A stretch of DNA of 64,000 bases from Limiplasma sp031549415 (GTDB taxonomy: Bacteria > Bacillota > Clostridia > Christensenellales > Aristaeellaceae): contig JAVBPU010000008.1 of assembly GCA_031549415.1 (NCBI GenBank), forward strand, positions 30,424 through 94,423, in the 5' to 3' direction. Both the position numbers and the translations under genes were made by a program. Shown here in pieces: positions 8,517-17,237 of the stretch. The stretch's first letter is position 1. Each line of letters starts with the position of its first letter. The notes under the pieces were generated by a model. That model was given only the letters and a program-made list of their open reading frames with translations, was not told where the DNA came from and searched no databases.

Positions 8517-8765
8517 ATGTCTGTCAAAATCCGTCTCAAGAGAATGGGTATGAAGAAAAAGCCTTTCTACCGCGTTGTGGTGGCCGACATCCGCAGCCCC
8601 CGGGATGGCCGCTTCATTGAGGAAATCGGCTACTACGATCCCATGACCGAGCCTTCCACCATCAAAATTGACGCCGAAGCCGCCAAAAAGTGGCTGCAAA
8701 ACGGCGCGCAGCCCACGGATACCGCCCGGACGCTGCTGAAAAAATCCGGCATCCTTGAGGGCTAA
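8517..8765 (+). CDS. rpsP: 30S ribosomal protein S16
   Basis: Small-subunit ribosomal protein of 82 residues, standard length. It has the conserved opening VKIRLKRMGMKKKPFYRVVV and RSPRDGRFIEEIGYYDP. It begins with a strong TTTAGGAGG ribosome binding site. The spacing of only 3 bases to khpA suggests translational coupling. Confidence 0.97.
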   Translation: MSVKIRLKRMGMKKKPFYRVVVADIRSPRDGRFIEEIGYYDPMTEPSTIKIDAEAAKKWLQNGAQPTDTARTLLKKSGILEG

Positions 8766-8768
8766 CAC

Positions 8769-8996
8769 ATGAAAGAACTTGTGCTGTTCATCGCGCAGTC
8801 GTTGGTGGACAACAAGGACGCCGTGACTGTGCTGGAAACCGTCGGCCCGGAAGCCACCATTTTGGAACTTCATGTGGCGCCCGAGGACATGGGCAAGGTG
8901 ATTGGCAAGCAGGGGCGCATCGCCAAGGCGCTCCGCGCCGTGGTGCGGGCCGCCACCACCAAGGACCAGAAGCCCGTTTTTGTGGAAATTCAGTAA
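8769..8996 (+). CDS. khpA: KH-domain RNA-binding protein KhpA
   Basis: A 75-residue single KH domain with the signature loop VIGKQGRIAKALR (about residues 41-53). In Firmicutes KhpA (YlqC) works with KhpB/Jag to bind RNA and tune cell division and envelope growth. Its place after rpsP is canonical. The operon ends here at the terminator at 9006, whereas in many relatives it continues into rimM. Confidence 0.93.
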   Translation: MKELVLFIAQSLVDNKDAVTVLETVGPEATILELHVAPEDMGKVIGKQGRIAKALRAVVRAATTKDQKPVFVEIQ

Positions 8997-9005
8997 TCTT
9001 TCCTT

Positions 9006-9054
9006 CTTGCCAGCGCCCTTTCCGCGAGCCAGGGCGTTGGCAAGCTGTTTTTTT
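9006..9054 (+). terminator. Terminator of the ylxM-ffh-rpsP-khpA operon
   Basis: A 14-bp stem with one mismatch (9006-9019 with 9031-9044) followed by a run of seven T at 9048-9054. Confidence 0.85.
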
Positions 9055-9059
9055 CTTGC

Positions 9060-9240
9060 CCTGATTTTGCTGACGTGGAACCCTTTTTGGAAGGCTCCGC
9101 CTGTCAAAAACCCCAATGCAGGGGTTCCACCCCTGCACCCCACCAGGGATTTCATCCCTGGACCCATTTTTGAACCGCCCATACAATGGGCAGTTCAATC
9201 AAGGGATTCTGAAGGGCAAAGCCTTTAGGCTGCCAGAGGC
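9060..9240. repeat. Chained-hairpin intergenic repeat, copy B
   Basis: Four hairpins in a row: TGCAGGGG/CCCCTGCA (9118-9137), CCAGGGAT/ATCCCTGG (around 9142-9160), TTGAAC-GCCCA/TGGGC-GTTCAA (around 9170-9198), and a weaker GGCAAAGCC/AGGCTGCC. The CCAGGG...CCCTGGACCC module recurs in copies C and E. The whole space between the khpA terminator and the next gene is this element. Confidence 0.6.
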
Positions 9241-9288
9241 CGCTCCCCTTCCCCACTTTTTGGACCCTCAGACAAGGAGGTTCTCCCC

Positions 9289-11145
9289 TTGCTTCACATT
9301 CTTGCGTTTTTTTGTGCTGTGTGCGCCATGTGCCTGCTGTGGAACCGCCGGTTTGAACAGGCCTTGCCTGTTGCCCTGCTTTCGGCCATGGGGGTGCTCA
9401 CCGCCTTGGCCATGGGCCGCGTCCTGGCCTGGGTGGATTTTCTGGCCTGGCTTTTGCTGGCCGCTATCCTTCTTTTGGCGGTCTATGCCCTGGCTTCTAA
9501 GCGAATCTCCTTCGGTGCGCTGGGGAAGCGTTTCCTGGCAAACGTCACCACCCCGGGCCTGCTGGTTTTTGTGCTGGTGATGGCTTACCTGCTGTATGCC
9601 ACCCAGCCCATGGTGGTCAACACTAATGACGATGTGGTGCACTGGGGCCTGGCCCCAAAATCCCTCTGGCTGTTTGGCGGCCTGGTGGATGGCGGGCAGG
9701 TTCTCTCCACCACCTTTGCCACCTATCCCCCCGGCCTCCAGGTGTTGCAATGGTGGATGCTGCGCTTTTTTGGCCAGTGGCAGGAGTCCACGCTGTACCT
9801 GGTCCTCTTTGCCACCTATGGGGTTTTTCTGCTGCCCCTCACCGCCAAACTGCGCTGGAAGCACGCCTGGGCCATTCCCCTGGCGGCCGTAGCCATCCTT
9901 GCGCTGCCCTTCCTGGGCAACTACGCCAGCTATGACTACCTGGGCGTGGACACGTCTTTGGCCCTTTGCTTTGGGTATACCTTGGTGCAGATTTGGCAAT
10001 CCCGGCAGGGGGACCGCTTTGCCCTGGCGGCTGCATCGCTTGGGATGTGCGGCCTGGTCCTCATCAAGGAAGTGGGGCTGCTATTCATGGTCTTTGCCGG
10101 GGTTTTTCTGCTGCTAACCCGCAAATGCGGCAAGAAAGAGCTGCTCTGCCTGCTGGCCCCTTTGCTGGCATTTGGCGCATGGAAGGTCTTTTGCCAAGCC
10201 ATGGGACTGACGGGCTTTCACGCCTCCGGCCTATCCGCCAGGATTGGCGAGCTCTTCTCCGGTACCTATCAGCCTCCGGAAGGGGCGGACGGCATCCTCC
10301 CCTCTCTGTGGAACGCGCTGACGGTTTGCAATTTGTCCACCCTGCCCAGCGTGCCTTTTCTTTCTGTGCAATTGCCCAAGCTGTTCTGGCTGGCCTTCCT
10401 GCCGGTGCTCCTGGGGCTGCTGGGCCGGTGGACAAAGCAAAAAGCTCTGATGCGGGTGGCGCTTTTCGCGGCCATCGTTTCCGTGGTCTTTGTGCTGCTG
10501 CAATGTGTCAGCTTCTACACGGTGTTTTATTACGAGGTGCCCGTGTACGTAGGCGAGCGGGCCAGCAACATGGTTTGGCTGATGGAGCGGTACCTCTGCC
10601 CCATGTTGCTGGGCTTTGGCGTGCTGGCGCTGTGGCTGGTGGTGGATGCGTTCCCAAAAAAGCTGGCCTCCGCCTGGAAGCCCCTGCCCACGCTGGCGCT
10701 GGCGTTGAGTTTTTTCTTTCTGGTCTTCGGCATTCAGTGGAGCCATCTGCTCACCATGCTGCTGCCGGACCGGTACTACCAGCTGGACAGCGCCCTGGGC
10801 ACGGAAGGCCAAGTGCTGATGGACCATGATTGGGGCACGGCTTTGGAAGGCTATGAAAACGCCCATGTGCTGGTGGAGCTGGAGGACGGCTCCGACTACA
10901 TCAAAAACCTGCGCTATGCCTACGCGCCTGCACGGTTTGAGGTCCCCACGCCGGAGGCTTCCCAAAGCGCCGAAGCCCTGCGGGGGTTTCTCCTGCAAAA
11001 GCAGATGACTCATCTCATTTATTTCAATGATGACAGCGCCCTGTATGCCCCCGCCTGCGAGCTGTCGGAGGATGGGGAACTCTATTCCTGGACGCTGTAT
11101 GAAGCGCTGCGGGACGGCGATGCCGTCACCCTGTCGGAGTTTTAG
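9289..11145 (+). CDS. Large polytopic membrane protein, GT-C glycosyltransferase-like
   Basis: A 618-residue membrane protein with about twelve hydrophobic helices and a soluble C-terminal domain of about 120 residues. An extracytoplasmic loop near residue 110 has NTNDDVVHWGLAPK; its Asp pair is where GT-C sugar transferases place the catalytic acid. Substrate unknown. The TTG start at 9289 has AAGGAGG 8 bases upstream. It interrupts the usual khpA-rimM continuity and is followed by rimM after 14 bases, so rimM and trmD are likely read through from it. Probably an insertion into a conserved translation block. Confidence 0.8.
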   Translation: MLHILAFFCAVCAMCLLWNRRFEQALPVALLSAMGVLTALAMGRVLAWVDFLAWLLLAAILLLAVYALASKRISFGALGKRFLANVTTPGLLVFVLVMAYLLYATQPMVVNTNDDVVHWGLAPKSLWLFGGLVDGGQVLSTTFATYPPGLQVLQWWMLRFFGQWQESTLYLVLFATYGVFLLPLTAKLRWKHAWAIPLAAVAILALPFLGNYASYDYLGVDTSLALCFGYTLVQIWQSRQGDRFALAAASLGMCGLVLIKEVGLLFMVFAGVFLLLTRKCGKKELLCLLAPLLAFGAWKVFCQAMGLTGFHASGLSARIGELFSGTYQPPEGADGILPSLWNALTVCNLSTLPSVPFLSVQLPKLFWLAFLPVLLGLLGRWTKQKALMRVALFAAIVSVVFVLLQCVSFYTVFYYEVPVYVGERASNMVWLMERYLCPMLLGFGVLALWLVVDAFPKKLASAWKPLPTLALALSFFFLVFGIQWSHLLTMLLPDRYYQLDSALGTEGQVLMDHDWGTALEGYENAHVLVELEDGSDYIKNLRYAYAPARFEVPTPEASQSAEALRGFLLQKQMTHLIYFNDDSALYAPACELSEDGELYSWTLYEALRDGDAVTLSEF

Positions 11146-11159
11146 AAAGGAGCGGACCC

Positions 11160-11714
11160 ATGCTTGCACCCTATTTGCTGCTGGGCGAAATCACCCGCCC
11201 CCAAGGCCTCCGGGGCGAGGTCAAGCTGCGCCACTATACGGACGACCCCTCCCGGTTTGAAGAGCTGGACACGGTTTATTTGCGGGAAGGGGAGGCATAC
11301 CAGCCCTTTGCGCTCACCGGCTGCCGGGTGCAAAAGGATGAGGTGTTTTTGACCTTGGCAGGCGTCACCGACCGGGACCAGGCGGAGAAGTTGCGGGGCG
11401 TCCAGCTCTATGTGGACCGGGCCCATGCCAAGGCGCTTTCCCCGGATGAGGTGTTCATCGCGGATATTGTGGGGGCCAAGGCCTACGACACGAAGGGCCG
11501 GCTCCTGGGGACCCTCACAGAGGTCTTGACCCCTGGCGGCGTGGACGTGTTTGTGTTTGACACCCCCAAGGGCACCCTGATGGTGCCTGCCCTGAAAGCC
11601 GTACTGCTGACCCTGGACCCGGTGAATGCCAAAATCGTGTTGAACGAAGCCATGCTGGACGAGGTGGGCCTCTATGAAGATCGCCATTCTAACGCTGTTC
11701 CCCGAGATGTTTGA
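11160..11714 (+). CDS. rimM: Ribosome maturation factor RimM
   Basis: Assists 16S rRNA processing and 30S head assembly, binding S19. The 184-residue product has the N-terminal RimM barrel (LLGEITRPQGLRGEVKLRHY) and a C-terminal PRC-barrel domain (FIADIVGAKAYDTKGRLLGT, about 98-117). ATG with AAAGGAG upstream. It overlaps trmD by 41 bases, a common arrangement giving coupled translation. Confidence 0.95.
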   Translation: MLAPYLLLGEITRPQGLRGEVKLRHYTDDPSRFEELDTVYLREGEAYQPFALTGCRVQKDEVFLTLAGVTDRDQAEKLRGVQLYVDRAHAKALSPDEVFIADIVGAKAYDTKGRLLGTLTEVLTPGGVDVFVFDTPKGTLMVPALKAVLLTLDPVNAKIVLNEAMLDEVGLYEDRHSNAVPRDV

Positions 11715-12426
11715 AAGCGTGCTGGCTTGCAGCATCCTGGGCCGCGCCCGGGCAGAAGGCCTGCTGCAGGTGGAGCCGATGGACATCCGCCCCTTTAGCG
11801 ACAAAAAGCATAAAAACACCGACGACTACCCCTTTGGGGGCGGCGCGGGCATGGTGATGATGGCCCAGCCTATCTTGGACGCGGTGCGGAGCGCCCGTAA
11901 CCAGGGATATGAAGGCCCTTGCATCTACCTCAGCCCCAGGGGCCAGCCCCTCACCCAGGCCAAAACCCGGGAGCTGGCCCAGCAGGACAGCCTGGTGCTG
12001 CTCTGCGGCCACTATGAGGGCGTGGACCAGCGGGCCATTGACCTGGCGGTGGACGAGGAGTTGTCCCTGGGCGATTTCGTGTTGACCGGGGGCGAGCTGG
12101 CCGCCATGGCCCTGACGGACGCGGTGGCCCGGCATATCCCGGGAGTGCTGGGCAGCCAGGACAGCACCCAGGAGGAAAGCTTCTCCGAGGGGCTTTTGGA
12201 ATACCCGCACTACACCCGGCCCCGCAGCTTTGAAGGCATCGAGGTGCCGGAGGTGCTGCTTTCCGGCGACCACGCCAAAATCAAAGCCTGGCGACGGGAG
12301 CAGTCGCTGCTGGTGACGGCCCGCATGCGCCCGGACCTGTATGAACAAGCCGAGATATCCGAAAAAGAGCGGGCTGCCGTCCAGGCCGCCCTAGCGCAAA
12401 ATAAGGAGGATGCCCCATGCTGCTGA
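11674..12426 (+). CDS. trmD: tRNA (guanine-N1)-methyltransferase TrmD
   Basis: Makes m1G37 in tRNAs, preventing frameshifting, using S-adenosylmethionine. The 250-residue product has the SPOUT knot motifs: LTLFPEMF at the start, DDYPFGGGAGMVM (about 49-61), HYEGVDQRAID (about 112-122) and LGDFVLTGGELAAM (about 131-144). Normal length. It overlaps rimM at the start and the next gene at the end by 10 bases. rplS, the usual next gene, is not present. Confidence 0.97.
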   Translation: MKIAILTLFPEMFESVLACSILGRARAEGLLQVEPMDIRPFSDKKHKNTDDYPFGGGAGMVMMAQPILDAVRSARNQGYEGPCIYLSPRGQPLTQAKTRELAQQDSLVLLCGHYEGVDQRAIDLAVDEELSLGDFVLTGGELAAMALTDAVARHIPGVLGSQDSTQEESFSEGLLEYPHYTRPRSFEGIEVPEVLLSGDHAKIKAWRREQSLLVTARMRPDLYEQAEISEKERAAVQAALAQNKEDAPCC

Positions 12427-12800
12427 GAAAACTGGTGGCTGCCCTGTGCCCTTTGCTGCTGTGCCTGCTCACCTGCCTCCTCTTTGGCTGGCTGGACAGC
12501 CGCACAGGGGGCAAAGCCTTTGAGACCTTTGTGCTCAAAGGCCTGCTGCTGGGCTGCTGCATCGCCCTGCTGCTTCCCCTGGCGGGCATTTCCAGCACCA
12601 ACAACGGCCTAGTGTTCTATCTGTTTGTGGCTGCGGGCGCACTGCTCCTCCTGCTTTTGTACCAATACCTGGAAACCATCCATGTAGTGCATTGGCCGGT
12701 GCTCAAATCTTTGGTGTCCATCAACGGCCAGGTGGTCATGGTGGAAGGTTCCGTCATGGGTTTTTTGCTGCTGACGGGCCTTTTGAACCGGAAACGGTAA
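12417..12800 (+). CDS. Small four-helix membrane protein of unknown function
   Basis: A 127-residue hydrophobic protein with four predicted transmembrane helices (about residues 7-27, 38-58, 66-84 and 105-123) and little else. I do not recognise the family. Its start overlaps the end of trmD by 10 bases and has AAGGAGG about 6 bases upstream, so it is translated with trmD. It occupies the place where rplS (ribosomal protein L19) stands in most Firmicutes. Confidence 0.65.
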   Translation: MLLRKLVAALCPLLLCLLTCLLFGWLDSRTGGKAFETFVLKGLLLGCCIALLLPLAGISSTNNGLVFYLFVAAGALLLLLLYQYLETIHVVHWPVLKSLVSINGQVVMVEGSVMGFLLLTGLLNRKR

Positions 12801-12827
12801 CGGGCGAAGGATGCTTTTACCTCATGA

Positions 12828-13034
12828 TTAATGGAGCCGCCACTTTCCAGGGTCCTCCCGGCACAGCACCCTCTCCAGGTATTCCCCGCTGCTCAGGCCC
12901 AGGCGTTGCGCCTGGGCCAGCAGGTTTTCATAGGCTTGTTTATCCATCCGCAAACAAATATTCAACTTGTCAGGGTCCATGGCCTGTAGTGGCCGGTCCA
13001 GCTCCCCTGTCTCTCTAAAAAATCTGCTTTTCAT
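12828..13034 (-). CDS. Small ribbon-helix-helix-like protein
   Basis: A 68-residue protein. The segment LNICLRMDKQAYENLLAQAQ followed by LGLSSGEYLERVL (about residues 24-56) fits a ribbon-helix-helix pattern: a short beta strand then two helices. It is a possible DNA-binding regulator or antitoxin, but no toxin gene adjoins. GAGGAGGG lies about 6 bases before the ATG at 13034, good support for real translation. It stands alone between two plus-strand units. Confidence 0.6.
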   Translation of the reverse strand: MKSRFFRETGELDRPLQAMDPDKLNICLRMDKQAYENLLAQAQRLGLSSGEYLERVLCREDPGKWRLH

Positions 13035-13114
13035 ATGCTTCCCTCCTCACCATGCTATGTGAGGCAGCCGGTGGGGTTCTTCGCTTTCATCCTGCCCATC
13101 GTCCCTTGGGATGA

Positions 13115-13142
13115 TTCACTTTTTTCACTTTCGTGCTATAAT
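13115..13142 (+). promoter_or_regulatory. Probable surE promoter
   Basis: TTCACT (13115-13120), a 16-base spacer and a perfect TATAAT (13137-13142), about 55 bases before the surE start. Confidence 0.55.
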
Positions 13143-13196
13143 AAACCGTTGCCCACTTTTCCCCCGCGCACCCAATCCATGACTGGAGGTTTTCCC

Positions 13197-13976
13197 ATGC
13201 ATTTTTTTCTGGTGAATGACGACGGCATCAGCAGCCCAGGCATCCTGGCCCTGTTACGGGCGGCCCAGGCCAGGGGCCACCGGGTGACGGTTTGCGCCCC
13301 CGCCACCCAGCAAAGCGCCGCCAGCCAACGCATTACCCTGGCGGAGCCTATCTATGTGGCCCCATACGCCTTTGACGGCCCTGATGTGACCGCCTACGCC
13401 ATCACCGGCACCCCCACGGACTGTGTGCGCCTTGGGCTGCAAAACCTGACCGAAACCCCTGTGGATGTGCTGATCAGCGGCATCAACAATGGGTATAATT
13501 GCGGCATGGCCGTGCATTACAGCGGCACCGTGGGCGCCGCCCAGGAGGGGGCCCTTTGCAGCCTCCACGCCATCGCCGCCTCCATCCATCACCGGGCCAC
13601 CCAGGAGGAGATTGACCGCCTGGCCGCTTTTGTCATCGCCACGGCGGAAAGCTACGTACGCCTTGCTTTGCCCCCAGGCGTACTGCTGAACATCAACGCC
13701 CCCACAGCCCCTGGAAAGCCCTGGAAAGCCCCGGTGCTGGCGCCTCTTTGCACCTCCAACTTCCGGGACGGCTACATCCGCCGGGAAAGCCCCAGGGCCG
13801 GGGTGTATTATTGGCTGGACGGCAGCGCCCGCACCGACCCGCCCTGCCCGGGAAGCGACCAGGATATGCTTTCCAAAGGGCACGTCACGCTCACCTTCAT
13901 GGGCAACCCCTCGGATCATGGGGCCGCTTATGGCGGCTTCGTTTCCGCTTGCCAAACCCTTTGCCACCCGCTATAA
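13197..13976 (+). CDS. surE: 5'/3'-nucleotidase SurE
   Basis: A metal-dependent phosphatase that dephosphorylates nucleoside 5'- and 3'-monophosphates and short polyphosphate, linked to survival in stationary phase. The 259-residue product opens with the metal-binding FLVNDDGISSPGI and has TGTPTDCVRLGL and SGINNGYNCG (about 93-102) typical of the family. The start at 13197 is set by TGGAGGT 6 bases upstream; in-frame extension to 13035 would cross the promoter. The stop codon overlaps the next promoter's TATAAT. Confidence 0.93.
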   Translation: MHFFLVNDDGISSPGILALLRAAQARGHRVTVCAPATQQSAASQRITLAEPIYVAPYAFDGPDVTAYAITGTPTDCVRLGLQNLTETPVDVLISGINNGYNCGMAVHYSGTVGAAQEGALCSLHAIAASIHHRATQEEIDRLAAFVIATAESYVRLALPPGVLLNINAPTAPGKPWKAPVLAPLCTSNFRDGYIRRESPRAGVYYWLDGSARTDPPCPGSDQDMLSKGHVTLTFMGNPSDHGAAYGGFVSACQTLCHPL

Positions 13977-13977
13977 T
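13949..13977 (+). promoter_or_regulatory. Promoter of the rpiR-type regulator operon
   Basis: TTGCCA (13949-13954), a 17-base spacer and TATAAT (13972-13977). The -10 box is built over the surE stop codon. Confidence 0.6.
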
Positions 13978-14049
13978 AGGAACGCTTTCTACCTCCCTTT
14001 TTTTCCCGCTTGAATGGCGGGTTCCATCCTTCCCATCTGGAGGTTTATC

Positions 14050-14916
14050 GTGCAGGACCCACAGGAGCTGATCCATAGGCTGAATCTTCGCGGTGAAGGC
14101 CTGTCCAAAGGCCACCGCCGCATCGCCCAATACATTGCGGACCACTATGACAAGGCCATTTTTATGACGGCTGTCATGCTGGGCCAGCAATGTGACGTCA
14201 GCGAGTCCACCGTGGTACGCTTTGCCTCCGCCCTGGGCTATGAGGGCTATCCCCAGCTGCAAGGGGCGCTGCGGGAGCTGGTGCGCCAGCGCCTCACCGC
14301 CGAGCAGCGCTTTGCCATCGCCTCTGAAATCAAGGAAACCGACATCCTGCGCACGGTGCTCAAAAACGATGCCCAAAACATCCGTCAAACCCTGGAGGAG
14401 CTTTCCCAGCAGGATTTTGACGATGTGGTCCAGCGCATTTTGGCGGCCAAACGCCTCTATATCATGGGCCTCCGCTCTGCCGCGCCCTTGGCCCAGTTTC
14501 TGTACCACTACCTGCGCCTCATTTTTAGCGAGGTCACCCTGGTGCAAAACACCACCGGCGATGTGTTCGAGGATATTTCCCGCATCGGCCAGGGGGATCT
14601 GCTCATCGGACTCAGCTTCCCGCGCTATTCCGCCCATACGCTGGAATGCATGCGCTTTGCCAAGGGCAAAGGCGCGGAGGTGGTAGGCATCACCGACGGC
14701 GTCATGTCCCCCCTGTGCCAGGCCGCCCATATCTGCCTTTGCGCCCAAACCGACATGGCTTCCTTTGTGGATTCCCTGGCCGCGCCCCTGTCCCTGGTCA
14801 ACGCGCTGATCGTCAGCCTGGGGCTGCACCGGCGGGAGGACCTCACCCACCACTTTGGCCAACTGGAGGAGATATGGAACGCCCAGCGTGTCTATATCGG
14901 TAAAGATCATGCGTGA
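14050..14916 (+). CDS. MurR/RpiR family transcriptional regulator
   Basis: Regulator of 288 residues with an N-terminal RpiR-type helix-turn-helix (LSKGHRRIAQYIADHYDKAI, MLGQQCDVSESTVVRFASAL, about residues 15-60). A C-terminal SIS domain (about 120-260) carries LYIMGLRSAAPLAQFLYHYL and the phosphosugar loop region GLSFPRYSAHTLEC. SIS domains bind phosphosugars, so it probably senses a sugar phosphate. The GTG start at 14050 has GGAGGT upstream. Overlaps the next gene by 8 bases. Confidence 0.9.
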   Translation: MQDPQELIHRLNLRGEGLSKGHRRIAQYIADHYDKAIFMTAVMLGQQCDVSESTVVRFASALGYEGYPQLQGALRELVRQRLTAEQRFAIASEIKETDILRTVLKNDAQNIRQTLEELSQQDFDDVVQRILAAKRLYIMGLRSAAPLAQFLYHYLRLIFSEVTLVQNTTGDVFEDISRIGQGDLLIGLSFPRYSAHTLECMRFAKGKGAEVVGITDGVMSPLCQAAHICLCAQTDMASFVDSLAAPLSLVNALIVSLGLHRREDLTHHFGQLEEIWNAQRVYIGKDHA

Positions 14917-16162
14917 GGTCATCGTGATTGGCGGCGGCGCGGCGGGGCTGATGGCGGCTGTGACGGCGGCCCAGGAGGGCGCCCAGGTAACCCTGCTGGA
15001 GCGCAATGAAAAGCTGGGAAAGAAGCTGTACATCACTGGCAAGGGACGCTGCAACGTGACGAACGATTGCGCCCCGGAGGCCTTTCAAAAGCAAGTGGTC
15101 CGCAATCCCCGCTTTTTGTATGGCGCGCTTTCCGCCCTGCCTCCCCAGGCCCTGATGGAGGCGCTCACCGCCTGGGGCTGCCCGGTGATGGTGGAACGGG
15201 GGGATCGCGTCTTTCCCCAAAGCGAAAAGGCCAGCGACGTCACCAAGGCCTTTGAAAAGCAACTGCAACGCCTGGGCGTTAGGGTCAAGCTGAACACCCG
15301 GGTCATGGGCCTGCAATGGAACAGCACAGGGCCTGGAAAACCCTTTGCACTGGTCACCCAGGATGGGGAGTCCTTCGTGGCGGATGCGGTCATTCTGTGC
15401 ACCGGTGGCAAAAGCTATGCCTCCACCGGCTCCACCGGCGACGGCTACACTCTCCTTTCCCCTCTTGGGCACAGCCTGCTGCCCGCCGAGCCCTCTCTGA
15501 TCCCCCTGGTCTGTGGGGAGCCCTGGGTTTTCTCCCTCCAGGGCCTGTCGCTGAAAAACATCCGCCTGACGCTAAAAAAGGGCAAGAAGGCCCTCTTTAG
15601 CGACATGGGAGAAATGCTGTTCACCCACTTTGGCTTGTCCGGCCCGCTGGTGCTTTCCGCCTCCGCCTACATGGCGGGGCAACCCCTCCAGGAGCTGGAA
15701 TTGCAGTTGGACCTGAAGCCCGGCCTCACCGAAGTCCAGCTTCAGGACCGCCTGCTGCGGGACCTCCGCGCCGGAGGCAAAAAGCAGCTGCAGACGCTGC
15801 TTTGCGGGCTGTTTCCCCAGCGTCTGGCGGAGACGCTGCCCGCCCTGTGCGGCCTGGATGGCCGCCAGCAGACCAGCGAGCTCCGCAAAGAGGAGCGGGA
15901 GGCGTTGGTCCGCATGACCAAAGGCCTGGTTTTGCCCGTCACCGGTACCCGGCCCTTGGCGGAAGCCATCGTCACCCGGGGCGGGCTGGCCGTGCAGGAA
16001 GTGAACCCGTCCACCATGGAAAGCAAAAAGGTCCCCGGGCTCTACATCGCGGGGGAATTGCTGGACGTGGATGCCTTAACCGGAGGGTTCAATCTGCACA
16101 TCGCCTTTAGCACCGGCTTCCTGGCTGGGAAGTGCGCCGCCAGAAGGCCCGAAAGCCACTGA
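14909..16162 (+). CDS. BaiN/HI0933-type FAD flavoprotein
   Basis: A 417-residue FAD-dependent oxidoreductase of the HI0933/YhiN family. It opens with the dinucleotide-binding VIVIGGGAAGLMAAV, then has ITGKGRCNVTN (about 41-51), DAVILCTGGKSYASTGSTGD (about 160-179) and a C-terminal GELLDVDALTGGFNLHIAFS for FAD contact. Some gut Clostridia homologues (BaiN) reduce bile-acid intermediates; others have no known substrate, so the reaction here is not assigned. Translationally coupled to the RpiR-type regulator by an 8-base overlap. Confidence 0.88.
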   Translation: MREVIVIGGGAAGLMAAVTAAQEGAQVTLLERNEKLGKKLYITGKGRCNVTNDCAPEAFQKQVVRNPRFLYGALSALPPQALMEALTAWGCPVMVERGDRVFPQSEKASDVTKAFEKQLQRLGVRVKLNTRVMGLQWNSTGPGKPFALVTQDGESFVADAVILCTGGKSYASTGSTGDGYTLLSPLGHSLLPAEPSLIPLVCGEPWVFSLQGLSLKNIRLTLKKGKKALFSDMGEMLFTHFGLSGPLVLSASAYMAGQPLQELELQLDLKPGLTEVQLQDRLLRDLRAGGKKQLQTLLCGLFPQRLAETLPALCGLDGRQQTSELRKEEREALVRMTKGLVLPVTGTRPLAEAIVTRGGLAVQEVNPSTMESKKVPGLYIAGELLDVDALTGGFNLHIAFSTGFLAGKCAARRPESH

Positions 16163-16222
16163 TGAAAAAGCCTTGCCGTGGTAAAAATACCTTACCTAGC
16201 AAGCCGTTTGGAGCAAAGAAGC

Positions 16223-17218
16223 ATGCAGTTTATCGTCCTGGATTTGGAATGGAACCAACCCGTCAGCTACCAAAGCTCTGTTTTCCGCAAGGTGGGCGAC
16301 AGCCTGCTGTTTGAGGTGATCCAGTTTGGCGCTGTCAAGCTGAATGATTGCTTTGAGATCATTGATTCCATCAGCATTCCTGTGCGCCCCACCCATTATT
16401 TGACCATCCATCCCCGGGTGCGCCGCATGACCCGGCTGGGGCAGGAGGAGCTTTGCGATGCCCCGGAGTTCATGGAGGCCATGGACCTCTTCGTGGACTG
16501 GTGCGGGGAAGAGTACGTGTTTCTGACCTGGGGCTGCGACGATGTGAGTGTCCTGCAGCAGAACATTGACTTTTTTGGCTTTGAGCGGCCTCTGCCCAAG
16601 ATGTACGACATCCAGCGGCTGTACGCCAAGTCCCAGGGGCTGAATGCCAACCAGCAAAAGGCCTTAAAAAGCGCCATGGAGCAGCTGGACATTCCCGAAG
16701 ATGAGGACCGCAGCTTTCACAACGCCATGCACGACGCCCACTACACCGCGCTGGTGCTGCAAAAGCTGCCCGAGCCCCGGCAGGTGCTGGAACACGAGGA
16801 AGAGCCCCGCAAACTGTGCCATAACCAAAAGCGCAGCCGGTTCCGCATCACCCAAATGGTGCCTTCCGTGGCGGAAGCCCTGGCCAGCCCCGCCCTTCGC
16901 ACCCCGGAATGCCCCACCTGCAAGAAGCCCACCGTGCTGCAAACGGAGGTCATCCCCCAGGCCCCGGGCAAGTACATCGCTCTGTCCAAATGCGGCCAGC
17001 ACGGCCTGCTGCTGCTGAAGGCCACCTTCTCGCTGCTGCCGGACGGGCAAAAGGGGATGCACCTGAGCGTCTTGCCCGCCAATCATCAAAGCAAGGCCTA
17101 TGTGCATACAAAAGAATTGCAATACCAGTACAAACGCAAGCGGGGCGATTTTGAAGCCCTGGACGTAGAGGACCTTTCCGCGTCCTTCGGCAGCAATATG
17201 CCCTTTGAGGATGCATGA
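16223..17218 (+). CDS. DEDDh-family exonuclease domain protein
   Basis: A 331-residue protein whose N-terminal ~190 residues form a DnaQ-like 3'-5' exonuclease: Exo I FIVLDLEWNQ (D and E metal ligands), a middle WGCDDVSVL, and Exo III HNAMHDAHYTA. It resembles KapD/ERI-1-type RNases of Firmicutes. The C-terminal third, with a CPTCKKP zinc-like motif, is of unknown role. The start MQFIVLD at 16223 is preferred over a GTG at 16178 because family members begin right at Exo I. It sits 60 bases after the flavoprotein and 19 before the kinase. Confidence 0.8.
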   Translation: MQFIVLDLEWNQPVSYQSSVFRKVGDSLLFEVIQFGAVKLNDCFEIIDSISIPVRPTHYLTIHPRVRRMTRLGQEELCDAPEFMEAMDLFVDWCGEEYVFLTWGCDDVSVLQQNIDFFGFERPLPKMYDIQRLYAKSQGLNANQQKALKSAMEQLDIPEDEDRSFHNAMHDAHYTALVLQKLPEPRQVLEHEEEPRKLCHNQKRSRFRITQMVPSVAEALASPALRTPECPTCKKPTVLQTEVIPQAPGKYIALSKCGQHGLLLLKATFSLLPDGQKGMHLSVLPANHQSKAYVHTKELQYQYKRKRGDFEALDVEDLSASFGSNMPFEDA

Positions 17219-17237
17219 CCTAGAGGGAGGAACCCAT

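Noticed and set aside
12828..13034. Toxin-antitoxin system around the small RHH-like protein
   Set aside because: The neighbouring genes are trmD-linked membrane protein and surE; no toxin-like partner adjoins.
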